A DNA stretch of 64,000 nucleotides from Diaphorobacter caeni (GCF_015354245.1 NZ_JADKYZ010000009.1:283918-347917); one strand, 5' to 3'; positions 8,118 through 17,289 are shown, counted from the first letter of the stretch. Notes: a model not told the origin generated them from the sequence alone. A program made the numbers and translations.

Positions 8118-9326
8118 ATGCATATGAGTTTCATCGCAACACGGCTTGGCGTCATCGCTCCGGCAGAGACCATGGAGATGGCAGCCCGTGCCGCCACCCT
8201 GCGCCGCCAGGGTCTGGACGTGATTTCGCTCTCTCAGGGCGAGCCTGACTTCAATACGCCGGAACACATCCAGCAGGCGGCCATGCGGGCCATGCAGAGT
8301 GGCCAGACCCGCTATACGGAGGCCGCCGGTGTACTGGCGCTGCGCACGGCAGTAGCGGCCAAGATGCAAGTTGATCACGACCTGCACTACACAGCCGACG
8401 AAGTGAGCATCACGGCAGGCGCGAAGCAGGCCATCTTCAACGCCTTTTTCGCCACGCTGAATCCTGGCGACGAAGTGGTGGTACCAGCGCCCTGCTGGGT
8501 CTCCTACCCCGAGATCGTCAAGCTCACGGGCGGTACCCCCATCGTCGTCGAATGCCCCCGCGAAGCGGGCTTCAAGCTCACTCCCGCGCAGCTGGAGGCC
8601 TGCATCACGCCGCGCACCAAGTGGCTCATGCTGAATTCCCCTTCCAACCCCACCGGCGCGGTCTATTCCAAAGAAGAGCTGGAAGCCTTGGGCACCGTGC
8701 TGCGCCGCCATCCTCAGGTCTGGGTACTGACGGATGACATCTACGAGAAGCTGATCTACGGCAGCGAGCCCTTTGCCAACATCCTGCAAGTGCTGCCGGA
8801 TCTTCAGCCACGCACACTCATCATCAACGGCGTTTCCAAGGTCTATTGCATGACGGGCTGGCGCATCGGCTATGCCGTTGGACCCCGTGAGCTGATCAAG
8901 GCGATGACCCTGATTCAGGGCCAAAGCACCAACAACGCCAACGCAATCGCCCAGGTCGCCGCCGTGGAAGCGCTGACCGGCGATCAGTCCTGCGTGGACA
9001 CGTTCCGCGCCGCGTTCCATGAGCGCCGGGACTTCATCGTTGACGCGCTGCGCAAGGTGCCGGGCTTGGAAGTGGATGTGCCGCAAGGGGCTTTCTACGT
9101 CTACGTTTCCTGCCGCGCGCTGATCGGAAAGCGCACGCCGCAGGGCCAGGTGCTGGCCACTGACAGGGACTTCGTTCGCTATCTGCTTGACGCGGCCCAC
9201 GTGGCCGTCGTGTCGGGAACAGGTTTCCTCCATTCCCCGTACTTCCGCGTTTCCTACGCAGCAGGATTGGAACTGCTCGACAAGGCAGTCCAGCGTATTC
9301 ACAAGGCAGTGTCCGTCTTGGAATGA
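8118..9326 (+). CDS. PLP-dependent class I aminotransferase (aspartate/aromatic type)
   Basis: A 402-residue fold-type I aminotransferase. Visible motifs are SQGEPDFNTPEHI near residue 37, NSPSNPTGAVYS (about residue 176) and the pyridoxal phosphate lysine in NGVSKVYCMTGWRIGYAVG (Lys near residue 240), followed by an Arg-containing C-terminal segment. It should transfer an amino group between an amino acid and 2-oxoglutarate or a similar keto acid. A second ATG six bases downstream is equally possible as start. Lying between a Bug receptor and pxpA, it may process the amino acid released by the 5-oxoprolinase-like proteins, for example glutamate or an analogue. Confidence 0.88.
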   Translation: MHMSFIATRLGVIAPAETMEMAARAATLRRQGLDVISLSQGEPDFNTPEHIQQAAMRAMQSGQTRYTEAAGVLALRTAVAAKMQVDHDLHYTADEVSITAGAKQAIFNAFFATLNPGDEVVVPAPCWVSYPEIVKLTGGTPIVVECPREAGFKLTPAQLEACITPRTKWLMLNSPSNPTGAVYSKEELEALGTVLRRHPQVWVLTDDIYEKLIYGSEPFANILQVLPDLQPRTLIINGVSKVYCMTGWRIGYAVGPRELIKAMTLIQGQSTNNANAIAQVAAVEALTGDQSCVDTFRAAFHERRDFIVDALRKVPGLEVDVPQGAFYVYVSCRALIGKRTPQGQVLATDRDFVRYLLDAAHVAVVSGTGFLHSPYFRVSYAAGLELLDKAVQRIHKAVSVLE

Positions 9327-9433
9327 AGACCCACGGCAAGCGGCCCTGCACGCCATACGGCGTGCGGATCGCATCTGTAAAACACCCGTCTCATGCGCTC
9401 GAGAACCGTGAGACGATGCAGGAGGAAATCACG

Positions 9434-10255
9434 ATGGAAACGGTACATTCGGCCAGCGTTCTGCGCGTCGATCTGAATTCAGACATGGGGGAAGGCTTTG
9501 GTCCTTACCGAATGGGAGACGACGAAGGCATTCTTGAAGTCGTGAGTTCGGCCAATGTGGCCTGCGGCTTCCATGCAGGCGACCCGGACATCATGGCCCA
9601 TGTCTTTTCAACCGCCAAGGAGCGCGGCGTGGCCGTGGGTGCGCATCCTGGGTATGCGGATCGTTGGGGTTTCGGCAGGCGCAAGCTGCCGCACACTCTC
9701 GGTGAAATCGAACGACTGGTAGCCTACCAAGTGGGCGCCGCAATGGCGCTGTCGGCATACGCAGGCCACCCGATCACCTACGTCAAGACGCATGGCGCGC
9801 TGGGCAATCTGACGCAGACGGATCCGGACATCGCCGCTGCGGTGTGCCGCGCCGTCAAGGCAGTGGACCCCTCGCTCGCATGCTTGGCCATTGCACGTGG
9901 TCATCAGGTTCGCATCGCCCAAGAAATGGGGCTGCGCGTGTACTCAGAGATCTTCGCGGATCGCGCCTATACCGAAGAAGGATTTCTGGTTTCTCGGCAG
10001 CATCCGAATGCGGTGCTGCACGACCCTCAGGCTGTGGCACAGCGTGTGGAGCGCATGGTCAGCAAAGGTGGCATCGAAACGGTGTCGGGCCAGATCCTGC
10101 CAACGCCCATCGATTCGATATGCGTGCACAGCGATTCACCCAACGCCGTCGAGATGGCGCGCCAACTCAGGATGGCGCTGCAGGCTGCAGGCATCGCCGT
10201 GTGTTCATTTACGGAGAGCGCCCCTCCACCCGTCACGCAGCGAGGTACACCATGA
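9434..10255 (+). CDS. pxpA: 5-oxoprolinase subunit A (LamB/YcsF family)
   Basis: A 273-residue LamB/YcsF protein with the diagnostic start DLNSDMGEGFGPY and the segment SSANVACGFHAGDP. PxpA is thought to carry the hydrolytic site of the ATP-dependent 5-oxoprolinase. The ATG at 9434 is preferred because GGAGG lies at 9421-9425, eight bases upstream; an in-frame ATG at 9416 has no such site. Its stop overlaps the start of the biotin carboxyl carrier gene (ATGA), so the two are translationally coupled. That ties the 5-oxoprolinase genes to the biotin carboxylase genes. Confidence 0.9.
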   Translation: METVHSASVLRVDLNSDMGEGFGPYRMGDDEGILEVVSSANVACGFHAGDPDIMAHVFSTAKERGVAVGAHPGYADRWGFGRRKLPHTLGEIERLVAYQVGAAMALSAYAGHPITYVKTHGALGNLTQTDPDIAAAVCRAVKAVDPSLACLAIARGHQVRIAQEMGLRVYSEIFADRAYTEEGFLVSRQHPNAVLHDPQAVAQRVERMVSKGGIETVSGQILPTPIDSICVHSDSPNAVEMARQLRMALQAAGIAVCSFTESAPPPVTQRGTP

Positions 10256-10716
10256 GCCATCTGGAGATGTTCGAGCCACTCGTCGCGTTGATGGACCGCT
10301 CCTCCTTGACGGAGCTGGAACTGCGCCATGCGGATGGCTGGCGCATACGCCTCTCCCGCGCTGCGCCAAGCGCCGCAACACCTGCATCCGCAGCACCCGC
10401 AGTTGCAGCCCGCCCTTCACAGCCTGCTCCTGCAGCGCCTTCTCCTGCCCCCACCGCCGCGCTCGTCACAACGAAAGCGGGCATCGCAGGTATTTTCTGT
10501 GCGCGCCCTTCACCGGATGCACCGCCCTTCGTCAGCGTCGGCGACATCGTGCAGGAAGGGCAAACGCTGGCCATCATCGAGGCGATGAAGGTTCTCAACG
10601 CAGTGGAGTCCGACCGACACGGACGGATCGTGCGGATCCTCGCGCAGGACCAAAGTGCAGTGGACGCTTCGACGCCGCTGTTCGAGCTGGAGGCACTGGA
10701 GGTAATCCATGTTTGA
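10252..10716 (+). CDS. accB: Biotin carboxyl carrier protein (AccB-type)
   Basis: A 154-residue carrier protein. The N-terminal domain is followed by an Ala/Pro-rich linker (about residues 37-72) and a C-terminal biotinyl domain with the motif EAMKVLN; the lysine to be biotinylated is residue 113. It accepts CO2 from biotin carboxylase and presents it to a carboxyltransferase. The start overlaps the pxpA stop, and the end overlaps the accC start by eight bases. No acetyl-CoA carboxylase carboxyltransferase genes (accA, accD) are nearby, so this copy probably serves a pathway-specific carboxylase, perhaps with PxpB and PxpC. Confidence 0.9.
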   Translation: MSHLEMFEPLVALMDRSSLTELELRHADGWRIRLSRAAPSAATPASAAPAVAARPSQPAPAAPSPAPTAALVTTKAGIAGIFCARPSPDAPPFVSVGDIVQEGQTLAIIEAMKVLNAVESDRHGRIVRILAQDQSAVDASTPLFELEALEVIHV

Positions 10717-12073
10717 CTCAGTGATGATCGCCAATCGAGGCGAAATCGCGCTGCGCGTTGTGCGCGCCTGTCGCACGCTTGGCCTGACCAGCATAGCGAT
10801 CCATTCGGAAGCCGACTCCGGCACCCGCGCAGTCGCCCTGGCCGACCGCGCTTTGTGCATCGGCCCGGCCGCGGCAGCAAAGAGCTATCTGAGCATTGAC
10901 CACATTCTCGCGGCAGCCAAGCTCACGCAAGCGCAGTCCATCCATCCAGGATATGGGTTCCTGTCGGAGAACGCGGATTTTGCCGAGGCTGTAGAGAAGG
11001 CTGGATTGACATTCATCGGCCCTCCTTCGCATGTGATCCGTTTGATGGGCGATAAGGTCAGCGCCAAGCAAGCCATGCAAGCCGCCGGAGTACCTTGCGT
11101 GGTCGGCTCCGAGGGAGCACTGAGCGGCGATGCGGACGAAGCGCGCGCCATTGCCCGCTCCATAGGCTACCCGGTCATTGTCAAGGCCGCCGGCGGCGGC
11201 GGCGGACGCGGCATGCGTGTCGTCCAATCAGAGAGCGAATTGATGGATGCCATCGCATTGACGCGAGAAGAAGCCGCACGTGCATTTGGCAATCCGGCCC
11301 TGTACATCGAAAAATTCCTGCAGCATCCACGCCATGTGGAGATCCAGGTACTGGCTGACTCTCACGGCAACGCGGTTTGGCTGGGTGCCCGCGACTGCTC
11401 GTTGCAGCGCCGCAATCAAAAGCTGGTGGAGGAAAGCCCGGCGGTTGGGATTGCTCCCGAAGAAATCCAAAAGCTGGGCGAGCAATGCGCGCGCGCCTGT
11501 CTCGAGATCGGCTACCGCGGTGCCGGCACCTTTGAGTTCCTCTACGAAGATGGGCACTTCGCTTTCATCGAGATGAACACGCGCGTTCAGGTCGAGCACC
11601 CAGTCACGGAAATGGTCACCGGCATTGACATCGTCCGGGAACAGATCGAAGTCGCTCGCGGCAAGCCCCTGTCCTTCACTCAATCGGATGTGGTGCCGCA
11701 CGGACATGCAATCGAATGCCGCATCAACGCGGAGGACCCTCGCAGTTTCACGCCGTCGCCAGGGGAAGTCACCCGCTGGATCGTACCTGGCGGGCCGGGC
11801 ATTCGAGTGGAATCACACATGCATGCCGGAGCCACCGTTTCCCCGCACTATGACTCCCTGGTCGCCAAGTTGATCGCGCATGGGAGCACACGGCAAGAGG
11901 CAATGGCCCGGATGCGCACGGCTCTGGCCGAGTTCGAGGTGCAAGGTATTCATACCACGATTGCCTTGCATCGCGCCTTGATGGAAGAGCCCGGCGTCAC
12001 CGAGGGGGGCTTTGACATCCACCACTTGGAGCGCTGCCTGGCGGCAGGCTTCACGCCAAAGGAGCAGGCATGA
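10709..12073 (+). CDS. accC: Biotin carboxylase (AccC-type)
   Basis: A 454-residue ATP-grasp enzyme that carboxylates biotin on the carrier protein using ATP and bicarbonate. Motifs in order: MIANRGEIALRV (residues 6-17), the glycine-rich ATP loop KAAGGGGGRGMR (about 159-170), HVEIQVLADSHGN, RDCSLQRRNQKLVEESPA, and the catalytic EMNTRVQVEHPVTE. It is full length for the family. It overlaps the carrier gene upstream and the lysine-less carrier-like gene downstream by a few bases each, so the four genes from pxpA on look like one translational unit. Confidence 0.93.
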   Translation: MFDSVMIANRGEIALRVVRACRTLGLTSIAIHSEADSGTRAVALADRALCIGPAAAAKSYLSIDHILAAAKLTQAQSIHPGYGFLSENADFAEAVEKAGLTFIGPPSHVIRLMGDKVSAKQAMQAAGVPCVVGSEGALSGDADEARAIARSIGYPVIVKAAGGGGGRGMRVVQSESELMDAIALTREEAARAFGNPALYIEKFLQHPRHVEIQVLADSHGNAVWLGARDCSLQRRNQKLVEESPAVGIAPEEIQKLGEQCARACLEIGYRGAGTFEFLYEDGHFAFIEMNTRVQVEHPVTEMVTGIDIVREQIEVARGKPLSFTQSDVVPHGHAIECRINAEDPRSFTPSPGEVTRWIVPGGPGIRVESHMHAGATVSPHYDSLVAKLIAHGSTRQEAMARMRTALAEFEVQGIHTTIALHRALMEEPGVTEGGFDIHHLERCLAAGFTPKEQA

Positions 12074-12495
12074 ACATCGAACAAGTCAGTCAGATCATTG
12101 AGCGGCTGGAGCGAAGCACCGTTGACGATTTCGAAGTGGAAGTCGACGGCTTCGTGCTGCGTGGTCATTTCAGTTCACGCGCTCCCTCCCGTAGCGACTC
12201 CAGTGAATGCCCGGCGGCCCTCTCGGTATCTTCCGCCAAGCCAGCCGCCCTCTCTGAAACCACCACGGTGAAATCCCCATCCATGGGGATTTTCACCACT
12301 GTCCATCCATTGACACAGGCCACTTATTCGATCGACGCGGGGAGAAATGTGGCTGCCGAAGAAATTTTGGGCTTCATCATCCTGGGGTCAGCAATTCAGC
12401 CAGTTTTGGCGCCCAAGGCCTCAATACTGCACCGCAGCTTGGTCGAAGATAAACAGATTGTCGGATATGGGCAGTCGCTATTTGAACTTGGCTAA
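12070..12495 (+). CDS. Carrier-like AccB paralogue without the biotin-accepting lysine
   Basis: A 141-residue protein that aligns along its length with biotin carboxyl carrier proteins. The N-terminal part (MNIEQVSQIIERLERS) is followed by a Ser/Ala/Pro-rich linker and a biotinyl-type domain starting VKSPSMGIF and ending EDKQIVGYGQSLFEL. The position that should be the Lys of EAMK is Ser107, within FIILGSAIQ, so it cannot be biotinylated there. The ATG overlaps the accC stop (ATGA). It could be a structural or regulatory partner of the carboxylase, or a decaying duplicate. The open frame and the preserved fold residues argue that it is still translated. Confidence 0.75.
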   Translation: MNIEQVSQIIERLERSTVDDFEVEVDGFVLRGHFSSRAPSRSDSSECPAALSVSSAKPAALSETTTVKSPSMGIFTTVHPLTQATYSIDAGRNVAAEEILGFIILGSAIQPVLAPKASILHRSLVEDKQIVGYGQSLFELG

Positions 12496-12540
12496 ATTCT
12501 TATGGTATCTGCACCCACTTATATCACCTAGACAAAATCC

Positions 12541-13449
12541 ATGAAAATACAAAAAAACATCCTCTTCATCTCTGCGATTTTTCTGACAACGGGTACATCC
12601 ATTGCACAGAGCAACGATACCTTGGAAAAAATCAAAGCTTCAGGGTATATCACCCAAGGGGTACGCGACTCTTCTGGGGCATTGGCCTATACCTTGGGAA
12701 ATGGGGTCTATACCGGATTTCACTATGACATTTGCACCAACATCATTCGCGATATTCAAAAACAACTTGGAATCCCTCAATTGGAGACCAAGTATGTTCT
12801 GGTGTCCTCAGCCAATCGCATTCCACTCGTGAAGAATGGCACCGTCGACATCGAATGCGGATCAACAACCAATAATTTGGCCCGCCAAAAGGAAGTATCT
12901 TTCGCCAGCACCCTTTATATCGAAGAAGTGCGGATCGCTGTCAGAGCCGATTCAAAAATCGCCTCGCTCGCCGACCTGAATGGAAAAACCATTGTCACGA
13001 CCACAGGGACGACTTCTATTCAGACAATTCGCCAGAATAAGCGGGCTCAGAACCTCGACTTCCGTGAAGTCAACGGCAAGGACCATTCCGACAGCTTCCT
13101 AGTGCTTGAGAGTGAGCGCGCCGACGCTTTTGTATTGGATGCGCAAGTTCTGGCTGGAACTATTGCAACAGCAAGAAACCCCAAGAATTTCAAAATCGTC
13201 GGCGAGTCGTTGTCGATCGAACCAATTGCCATCATGATCCGCAAGGATGACCCAGCCTTCAAAAAAGCCGTCGATGACAGCATTGCTCGCCAAGTCAATG
13301 ACAATACTGTGGCCAAGCTGTATGACAAATGGTTCATGCAGCCTATCCTGCCCTCCAATACTGCACTTAACCTGCCAGCATCTGCCGCCACAAAAGCCGC
13401 CTGGAAAAATCTCAACGACAAACCTGCAGAACACTACAAGACCAATTGA
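12541..13449 (+). CDS. Amino-acid ABC transporter substrate-binding protein (GltI-like)
   Basis: A 302-residue periplasmic binding protein of the family-3 solute-binding type. It has a signal peptide of about 22 residues (ending SIAQ), then TLEKIKASGYITQGVRDSSGALAY, and the segment NGTVDIECGSTTNNLARQKEVSF, which closely resembles glutamate/aspartate receptors such as GltI. No permease or ATPase gene follows, so it must share a transporter encoded elsewhere or act as a sensor ligand. Base composition is clearly lower in GC than that of the upstream genes, and codon choice differs, so this gene and the next may be of separate origin. Confidence 0.85.
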   Translation: MKIQKNILFISAIFLTTGTSIAQSNDTLEKIKASGYITQGVRDSSGALAYTLGNGVYTGFHYDICTNIIRDIQKQLGIPQLETKYVLVSSANRIPLVKNGTVDIECGSTTNNLARQKEVSFASTLYIEEVRIAVRADSKIASLADLNGKTIVTTTGTTSIQTIRQNKRAQNLDFREVNGKDHSDSFLVLESERADAFVLDAQVLAGTIATARNPKNFKIVGESLSIEPIAIMIRKDDPAFKKAVDDSIARQVNDNTVAKLYDKWFMQPILPSNTALNLPASAATKAAWKNLNDKPAEHYKTN

Positions 13450-13525
13450 CTTTTCAATTATTTTGTAGCAACCTAGTATTTAATTCAGCCAGCCAAGAAT
13501 TGGGTTTACGACGGAGATGTCATTG

Positions 13526-14278
13526 ATGCAGCTTGAGCCCCAAACCTTGGAATGGCTGGCACGAACACCAAGCCTCATGGAAGAACTGTTCGATGGATTA
13601 CCTGATGTTCTTTTTTATATTAAAGACGTTCAGGGATGCTATCTTTGGGCCAACAAAACATTGATTGCCCGAAGCCACATCAGCAATCGCTCAGACATCA
13701 TTGGCAAAACTGCTGATCAGCTATTTCCCGCGGCAGGCTCCAGCACCATGGCGCAAGATATGGATGTCCTTCAAACCGGACGTCCGATTCGAGAGGTCCT
13801 GAGGCTTTACCGCACCACCAAAGGGGAGCGATTTTGGTGTCTCAGCTCCAAATTCCCTCTGCTTGACGAATCCAGAAGAGTTGTTGGTTTGGCAGGAATG
13901 TCTCGCGATTTACCACGCCCCAACGAACGCCATCGGAGCTATCACCGTTTAGCGAAATTCCTGGAATTCATTGATCTGAGAATTGATCAGCCCGTGAAGA
14001 TTGCGGATGCCGCCAAGCATGCCTCGGTATCCATCGACACTTTGGGTCGGCTGGTTCTTGACGTTTTTCATGTCACGCCCAAACAGTTGCTGATGAAGAA
14101 GCGCATTGACAAAGCCTGTCAACTGCTGGACGAAACAAGTCTTTCAATCACGGATATCTCCGGTGAATGCGGGTACTCAGATCACAGCGCATTCACCCGC
14201 CAATTTCGCATTGCGACGCATATCACACCTGCCCAGTATCGAACCTTACTCAAGGGCGTTACACATCTCCACGGCTAA
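13526..14278 (+). CDS. PAS domain plus AraC-type DNA-binding transcriptional regulator
   Basis: About 250 residues: a PAS domain in the first half (PDVLFYIKDVQGCYLWANKT, then a GERFWCLSSKFPL strand region) and an AraC-type double helix-turn-helix at the C terminus (ITDISGECGYSDHSAFTRQF). I prefer the ATG at 13526 because GGAG at 13513-13516 is correctly spaced for it; the ATG at 13517 touches that site. It probably senses a small ligand or redox state and controls the genes around it. Like the binding-protein gene before it, it is lower in GC than the surroundings. Confidence 0.82.
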   Translation: MQLEPQTLEWLARTPSLMEELFDGLPDVLFYIKDVQGCYLWANKTLIARSHISNRSDIIGKTADQLFPAAGSSTMAQDMDVLQTGRPIREVLRLYRTTKGERFWCLSSKFPLLDESRRVVGLAGMSRDLPRPNERHRSYHRLAKFLEFIDLRIDQPVKIADAAKHASVSIDTLGRLVLDVFHVTPKQLLMKKRIDKACQLLDETSLSITDISGECGYSDHSAFTRQFRIATHITPAQYRTLLKGVTHLHG

Positions 14279-14499
14279 AAAGCATTGGCTTCAACAGGCA
14301 CACATTTTCCTTGCAAAAGAAGAATGGATGCGACCCCGACCATGTCACGCGGCATGCAGCCATGCCTTGACGAGATCCGCGTCGACACACTGCCATCCTT
14401 GACTATGCTGAATTCCGCAAGAACTGGTGGGCCAATTTGACTATCTCAGAGCACCTTTATTTCCGAGAATTGTCCGTATCTCTCAAAAGGGTCTTCACC

Positions 14500-15300
14500 A
14501 TGAAATTTCTGATCGTTTTTGCCCATCCGGAGCCTGCATCTTTTAGCGGTGCATTGAAAGACGTTGCGGTTGAAACCTTGAAGCAACAGGGTCACGAAGT
14601 AACTGTCAGCGATTTATACAAAATGGGCTGGCATCCTGACCTCGGGCCAAGTGATTTTGAGGGGGAACGAGCCAATGCCAGCTACCTCGACCTTTCACGT
14701 GAACAAGAACACGCATTCGCAGCCCAGAGCCATAGCAAGGACGTGATGGCTGAGCAGGCAAAGGTGGCGGCCGCCGATGCCATTCTTTTTCATTTTCCTG
14801 TGTGGTGGTTCTCCATGCCAGCCATCCTGAAGGGATGGGTCGACCGAGTCTTCAGTCGCGGTTTTGCGTATTCCGCCGGGCGCAAATACGAATCGGGGCA
14901 TTTCAAGGGCAAGCGAGCCATGCTGTGTCTCACCACCGGCACCGCATCCACCCTGTACGAACCCAACGGCATTGATGGCGACCTGCATCACGTACTTTGG
15001 CCCATCCACAACGGCATTCTGGCCTACACCGGTTTCACCGTACTCCCGCCATTCGCGGCCTGGATGCCCGCCCGGGTGACAGACGATGAACGAAAGGCCT
15101 ATTTGACGGCTTACCGTGACCGCCTGACAGCCTTTGAAACAACCACACCTCTTTATTTCCATCCGTGGAGCGACTACGACCACTCTCAGCGGTTGAAGCC
15201 CGGTGTTCTCGCACGCTCAGGTGTGCAATGGAATCCGCGCGCTGAACAAACGTTCGAACAATCAGCGGCAGATTTTGCTGAGCGCTCTGCTCAAGCATAG
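14500..15300 (+). CDS. Flavodoxin-fold NAD(P)H:quinone oxidoreductase-like protein
   Basis: A 266-residue member of the NQO1/MdaB/KefF flavodoxin-like family. It begins MKFLIVFAHPEPASFS, the usual phosphate-binding start, and contains the segment FHFPVWWFSMPAILKGWVDRVF (seen at about residues 96-117), typical for FMN or FAD contacts. It should reduce quinones or related electrophiles with two electrons from NAD(P)H. The ATG at 14500 matches the family start; an upstream frame extension to 14437 has no support. It is followed by a VOC gene and an enoyl-CoA hydratase gene on the same strand. Confidence 0.82.
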   Translation: MKFLIVFAHPEPASFSGALKDVAVETLKQQGHEVTVSDLYKMGWHPDLGPSDFEGERANASYLDLSREQEHAFAAQSHSKDVMAEQAKVAAADAILFHFPVWWFSMPAILKGWVDRVFSRGFAYSAGRKYESGHFKGKRAMLCLTTGTASTLYEPNGIDGDLHHVLWPIHNGILAYTGFTVLPPFAAWMPARVTDDERKAYLTAYRDRLTAFETTTPLYFHPWSDYDHSQRLKPGVLARSGVQWNPRAEQTFEQSAADFAERSAQA

Positions 15301-15327
15301 TTCCATCATCAAAAGGGGAGCGGCACC

Positions 15328-15795
15328 ATGTCTCAAACACCAGAAAATCTCTTTCGCGTATTGCATCATGTTTGCATCGTCGTAAAAAACATTGATGCTG
15401 CCGTCACCTACTATGAGTCCATCGGTGTAGGCCCATGGGGTCAATTCCCATCATTGGAAATTTTCCGCGATGAGCTCTGCGTTCCTGACACGGACGCCTT
15501 CATGAAGATGAAGTACCGCTATTGCAATCTCGACAACGTTCAACTCCAGCTCTGCGAACCCGGCCCGGGAGGAAGTGCCCAGCGCGCCTTTCTTGATGCG
15601 CACGGCGAAGGAGTCTTCCACCTGGGTTTTACGGTCCCTGACTTGGAGGCAGCGGAACAACAGGCCAAGAAAATCGACCTTGAGCCTTGGATGCGCGGCC
15701 GCACCAAGGATCGCAGCAGCGGATTCACTTATTTCGATACCCGGCCGAAAGGCGCCGGCGTCGTTCTGGAAGTACGGGCCAACAAGCTCGTCTAA
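15328..15795 (+). CDS. VOC (glyoxalase / methylmalonyl-CoA epimerase-like) protein
   Basis: A 155-residue vicinal-oxygen-chelate protein. The LHHVCIVVKNIDAAVTYY start, the second FHLGFTVPDLEAAE repeat and the final VVLEVR strand match methylmalonyl-CoA epimerase-like members; the His residues and the late Glu are the likely metal ligands. The start has AGGGGAG upstream. The enoyl-CoA hydratase gene follows 36 bases on. The pair suggests acyl-CoA breakdown, but the epimerase reaction is not proven, since VOC proteins vary widely in activity. Confidence 0.82.
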   Translation: MSQTPENLFRVLHHVCIVVKNIDAAVTYYESIGVGPWGQFPSLEIFRDELCVPDTDAFMKMKYRYCNLDNVQLQLCEPGPGGSAQRAFLDAHGEGVFHLGFTVPDLEAAEQQAKKIDLEPWMRGRTKDRSSGFTYFDTRPKGAGVVLEVRANKLV

Positions 15796-15831
15796 ACCAT
15801 TCTGATCGCAACCTTATCCACGGAAAAATTC

Positions 15832-16620
15832 ATGTCCTTTTTGACCATCGAACGCAGCGGCAGCATCGTGACCGCAACCATGAACCAGCCCGAGACGCGC
15901 AATGCGCTCACTGGCAATTCAGCGGTACGGGAATTCGTGGAACTGTGCGACAGCTTGCGCAAGGATGCCTCGGTCAAGGTACTCATCATCACCGCCGAGG
16001 GGCCGATCTTCAGTTCAGGTGGAAACGTCAAGGACATGAAACGCTTCTTTGACGAAAACCTCACGCCTGACCTGATCCGCGAAGAGTATCGCCAAGGCAT
16101 CCAGCAGCTCCCCTTGGCCCTGTATGAACTTGATGTGCCCATCATCTGCGCCGTCAACGGCCCTGCCATCGGCGCCGGTCTGGATCTGACGTGCATGTGC
16201 GATATCCGCATTGCGAGCGAGGCGGCGACCTTCGCCGAGAGTTTCGTGCGCGTGGGCATCGTTCCAGGTGATGGCGGAGCCTGGCTGCTGCCGCGTGCGG
16301 TAGGCATGGCCAAAGCCTCCGAAATGGCATTCACGGGTGAAGCCATCAGCGCTCAGGATGCACTGGCTTGCGGCCTGGTAAGCCGTGTTGTGCCCGCAGA
16401 TCAGCTGTTGCCTACCGCGCGGACGTTGGCCCAGAAGATCGCCGCAAACCCCGGCGCTGTTATGCGCATGACCAAGCGCCTGCTGCGGGAAGGAGAGCGC
16501 TCCACCCTCTCGTCACTGCTTGAACTCTCTGCGGGCTATCAAGCCATCGCACACAAGACGGCAGATCACCGCGAAGCGGTATCTGCCTTTGCAGAAAAGC
16601 GGACACCTCAATTTCAATAG
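15832..16620 (+). CDS. Enoyl-CoA hydratase/isomerase family protein
   Basis: A 262-residue crotonase-family protein. The oxyanion-hole segments are visible (FSSGGNVKDMKRFF near residue 61 and NGPAIGAGLDLTCMCD near residue 105), followed by AESFVRVGIVPGDGGAWLLPR with the Glu usually involved in water addition. It should hydrate or isomerise an unsaturated acyl-CoA. It is the last gene of the + strand catabolic block; beyond it lies a gene-poor stretch leading to an insertion sequence. Confidence 0.87.
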   Translation: MSFLTIERSGSIVTATMNQPETRNALTGNSAVREFVELCDSLRKDASVKVLIITAEGPIFSSGGNVKDMKRFFDENLTPDLIREEYRQGIQQLPLALYELDVPIICAVNGPAIGAGLDLTCMCDIRIASEAATFAESFVRVGIVPGDGGAWLLPRAVGMAKASEMAFTGEAISAQDALACGLVSRVVPADQLLPTARTLAQKIAANPGAVMRMTKRLLREGERSTLSSLLELSAGYQAIAHKTADHREAVSAFAEKRTPQFQ

Positions 16621-17289
16621 GCTGGCCTGCTGAATCAGCGAGCAGCGCGTGACGGGCTCCGACCCCCATGACCTCGGGACTCTCCAGCCTGTGCAAAATG
16701 CGACTGGCGGAACGGCGGAGCGACAAATTACCATGGCGTTGCTCCTGGTACCGTGACATGCAGCCCTTCCGCTGGGTATGCCACCCCACTTGACGCGGTA
16801 CTCAACTCTGACGAGCAGACCTTGAAGGTAGTGCCACTAGGTAACAGCGTGTAGTTGAAGACTGAAGCTTGAATCGACCAGCCCTTCCTAGATCGCTGCT
16901 TGCCTTAGTTCAATGGCTGCACTGAACATCAGCAGTCATTGGTCGTTCTGTCTTGACCGACTGCAACCAGCCTGAAGCCAAATTTGGTTTCCCAAATCGA
17001 CTTTGCAGCGATTGTCGACCTCGGACCGATGCTGCCCACAGGCTGTAGTGGACGGACACCAGTTGTTGAACGCTGCTTACGCTGAGAAGCCACGTCACCC
17101 TTGACTAGAGTCCATACTTCTACCAGACGAACTCCCTGCGTCCCCTCGCTACCTCTTGGCCATCCACTACCCGTTGCTGATTTGGCATGCTATTGGTGGC
17201 GCAGCGGCGCTCAACCTGTAGGGCGTACAGGGTTCAAGATTCTGGTCGAGCGTTATTTTTCGGGAAGAAACGACTTGGTAACCCTATGC
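16621..17289. other. Gene-poor stretch before the IS5-type element
   Basis: No frame here looks like a gene: the open frames are short, lack ribosome-binding sites and have no recognisable product. Composition is closer to 50-55 percent GC than the flanking genes. It may hold the worn-down remains of earlier insertions or of a gene lost when the neighbouring element arrived. I see no clear repeat or hairpin that I would name. Confidence 0.4.
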
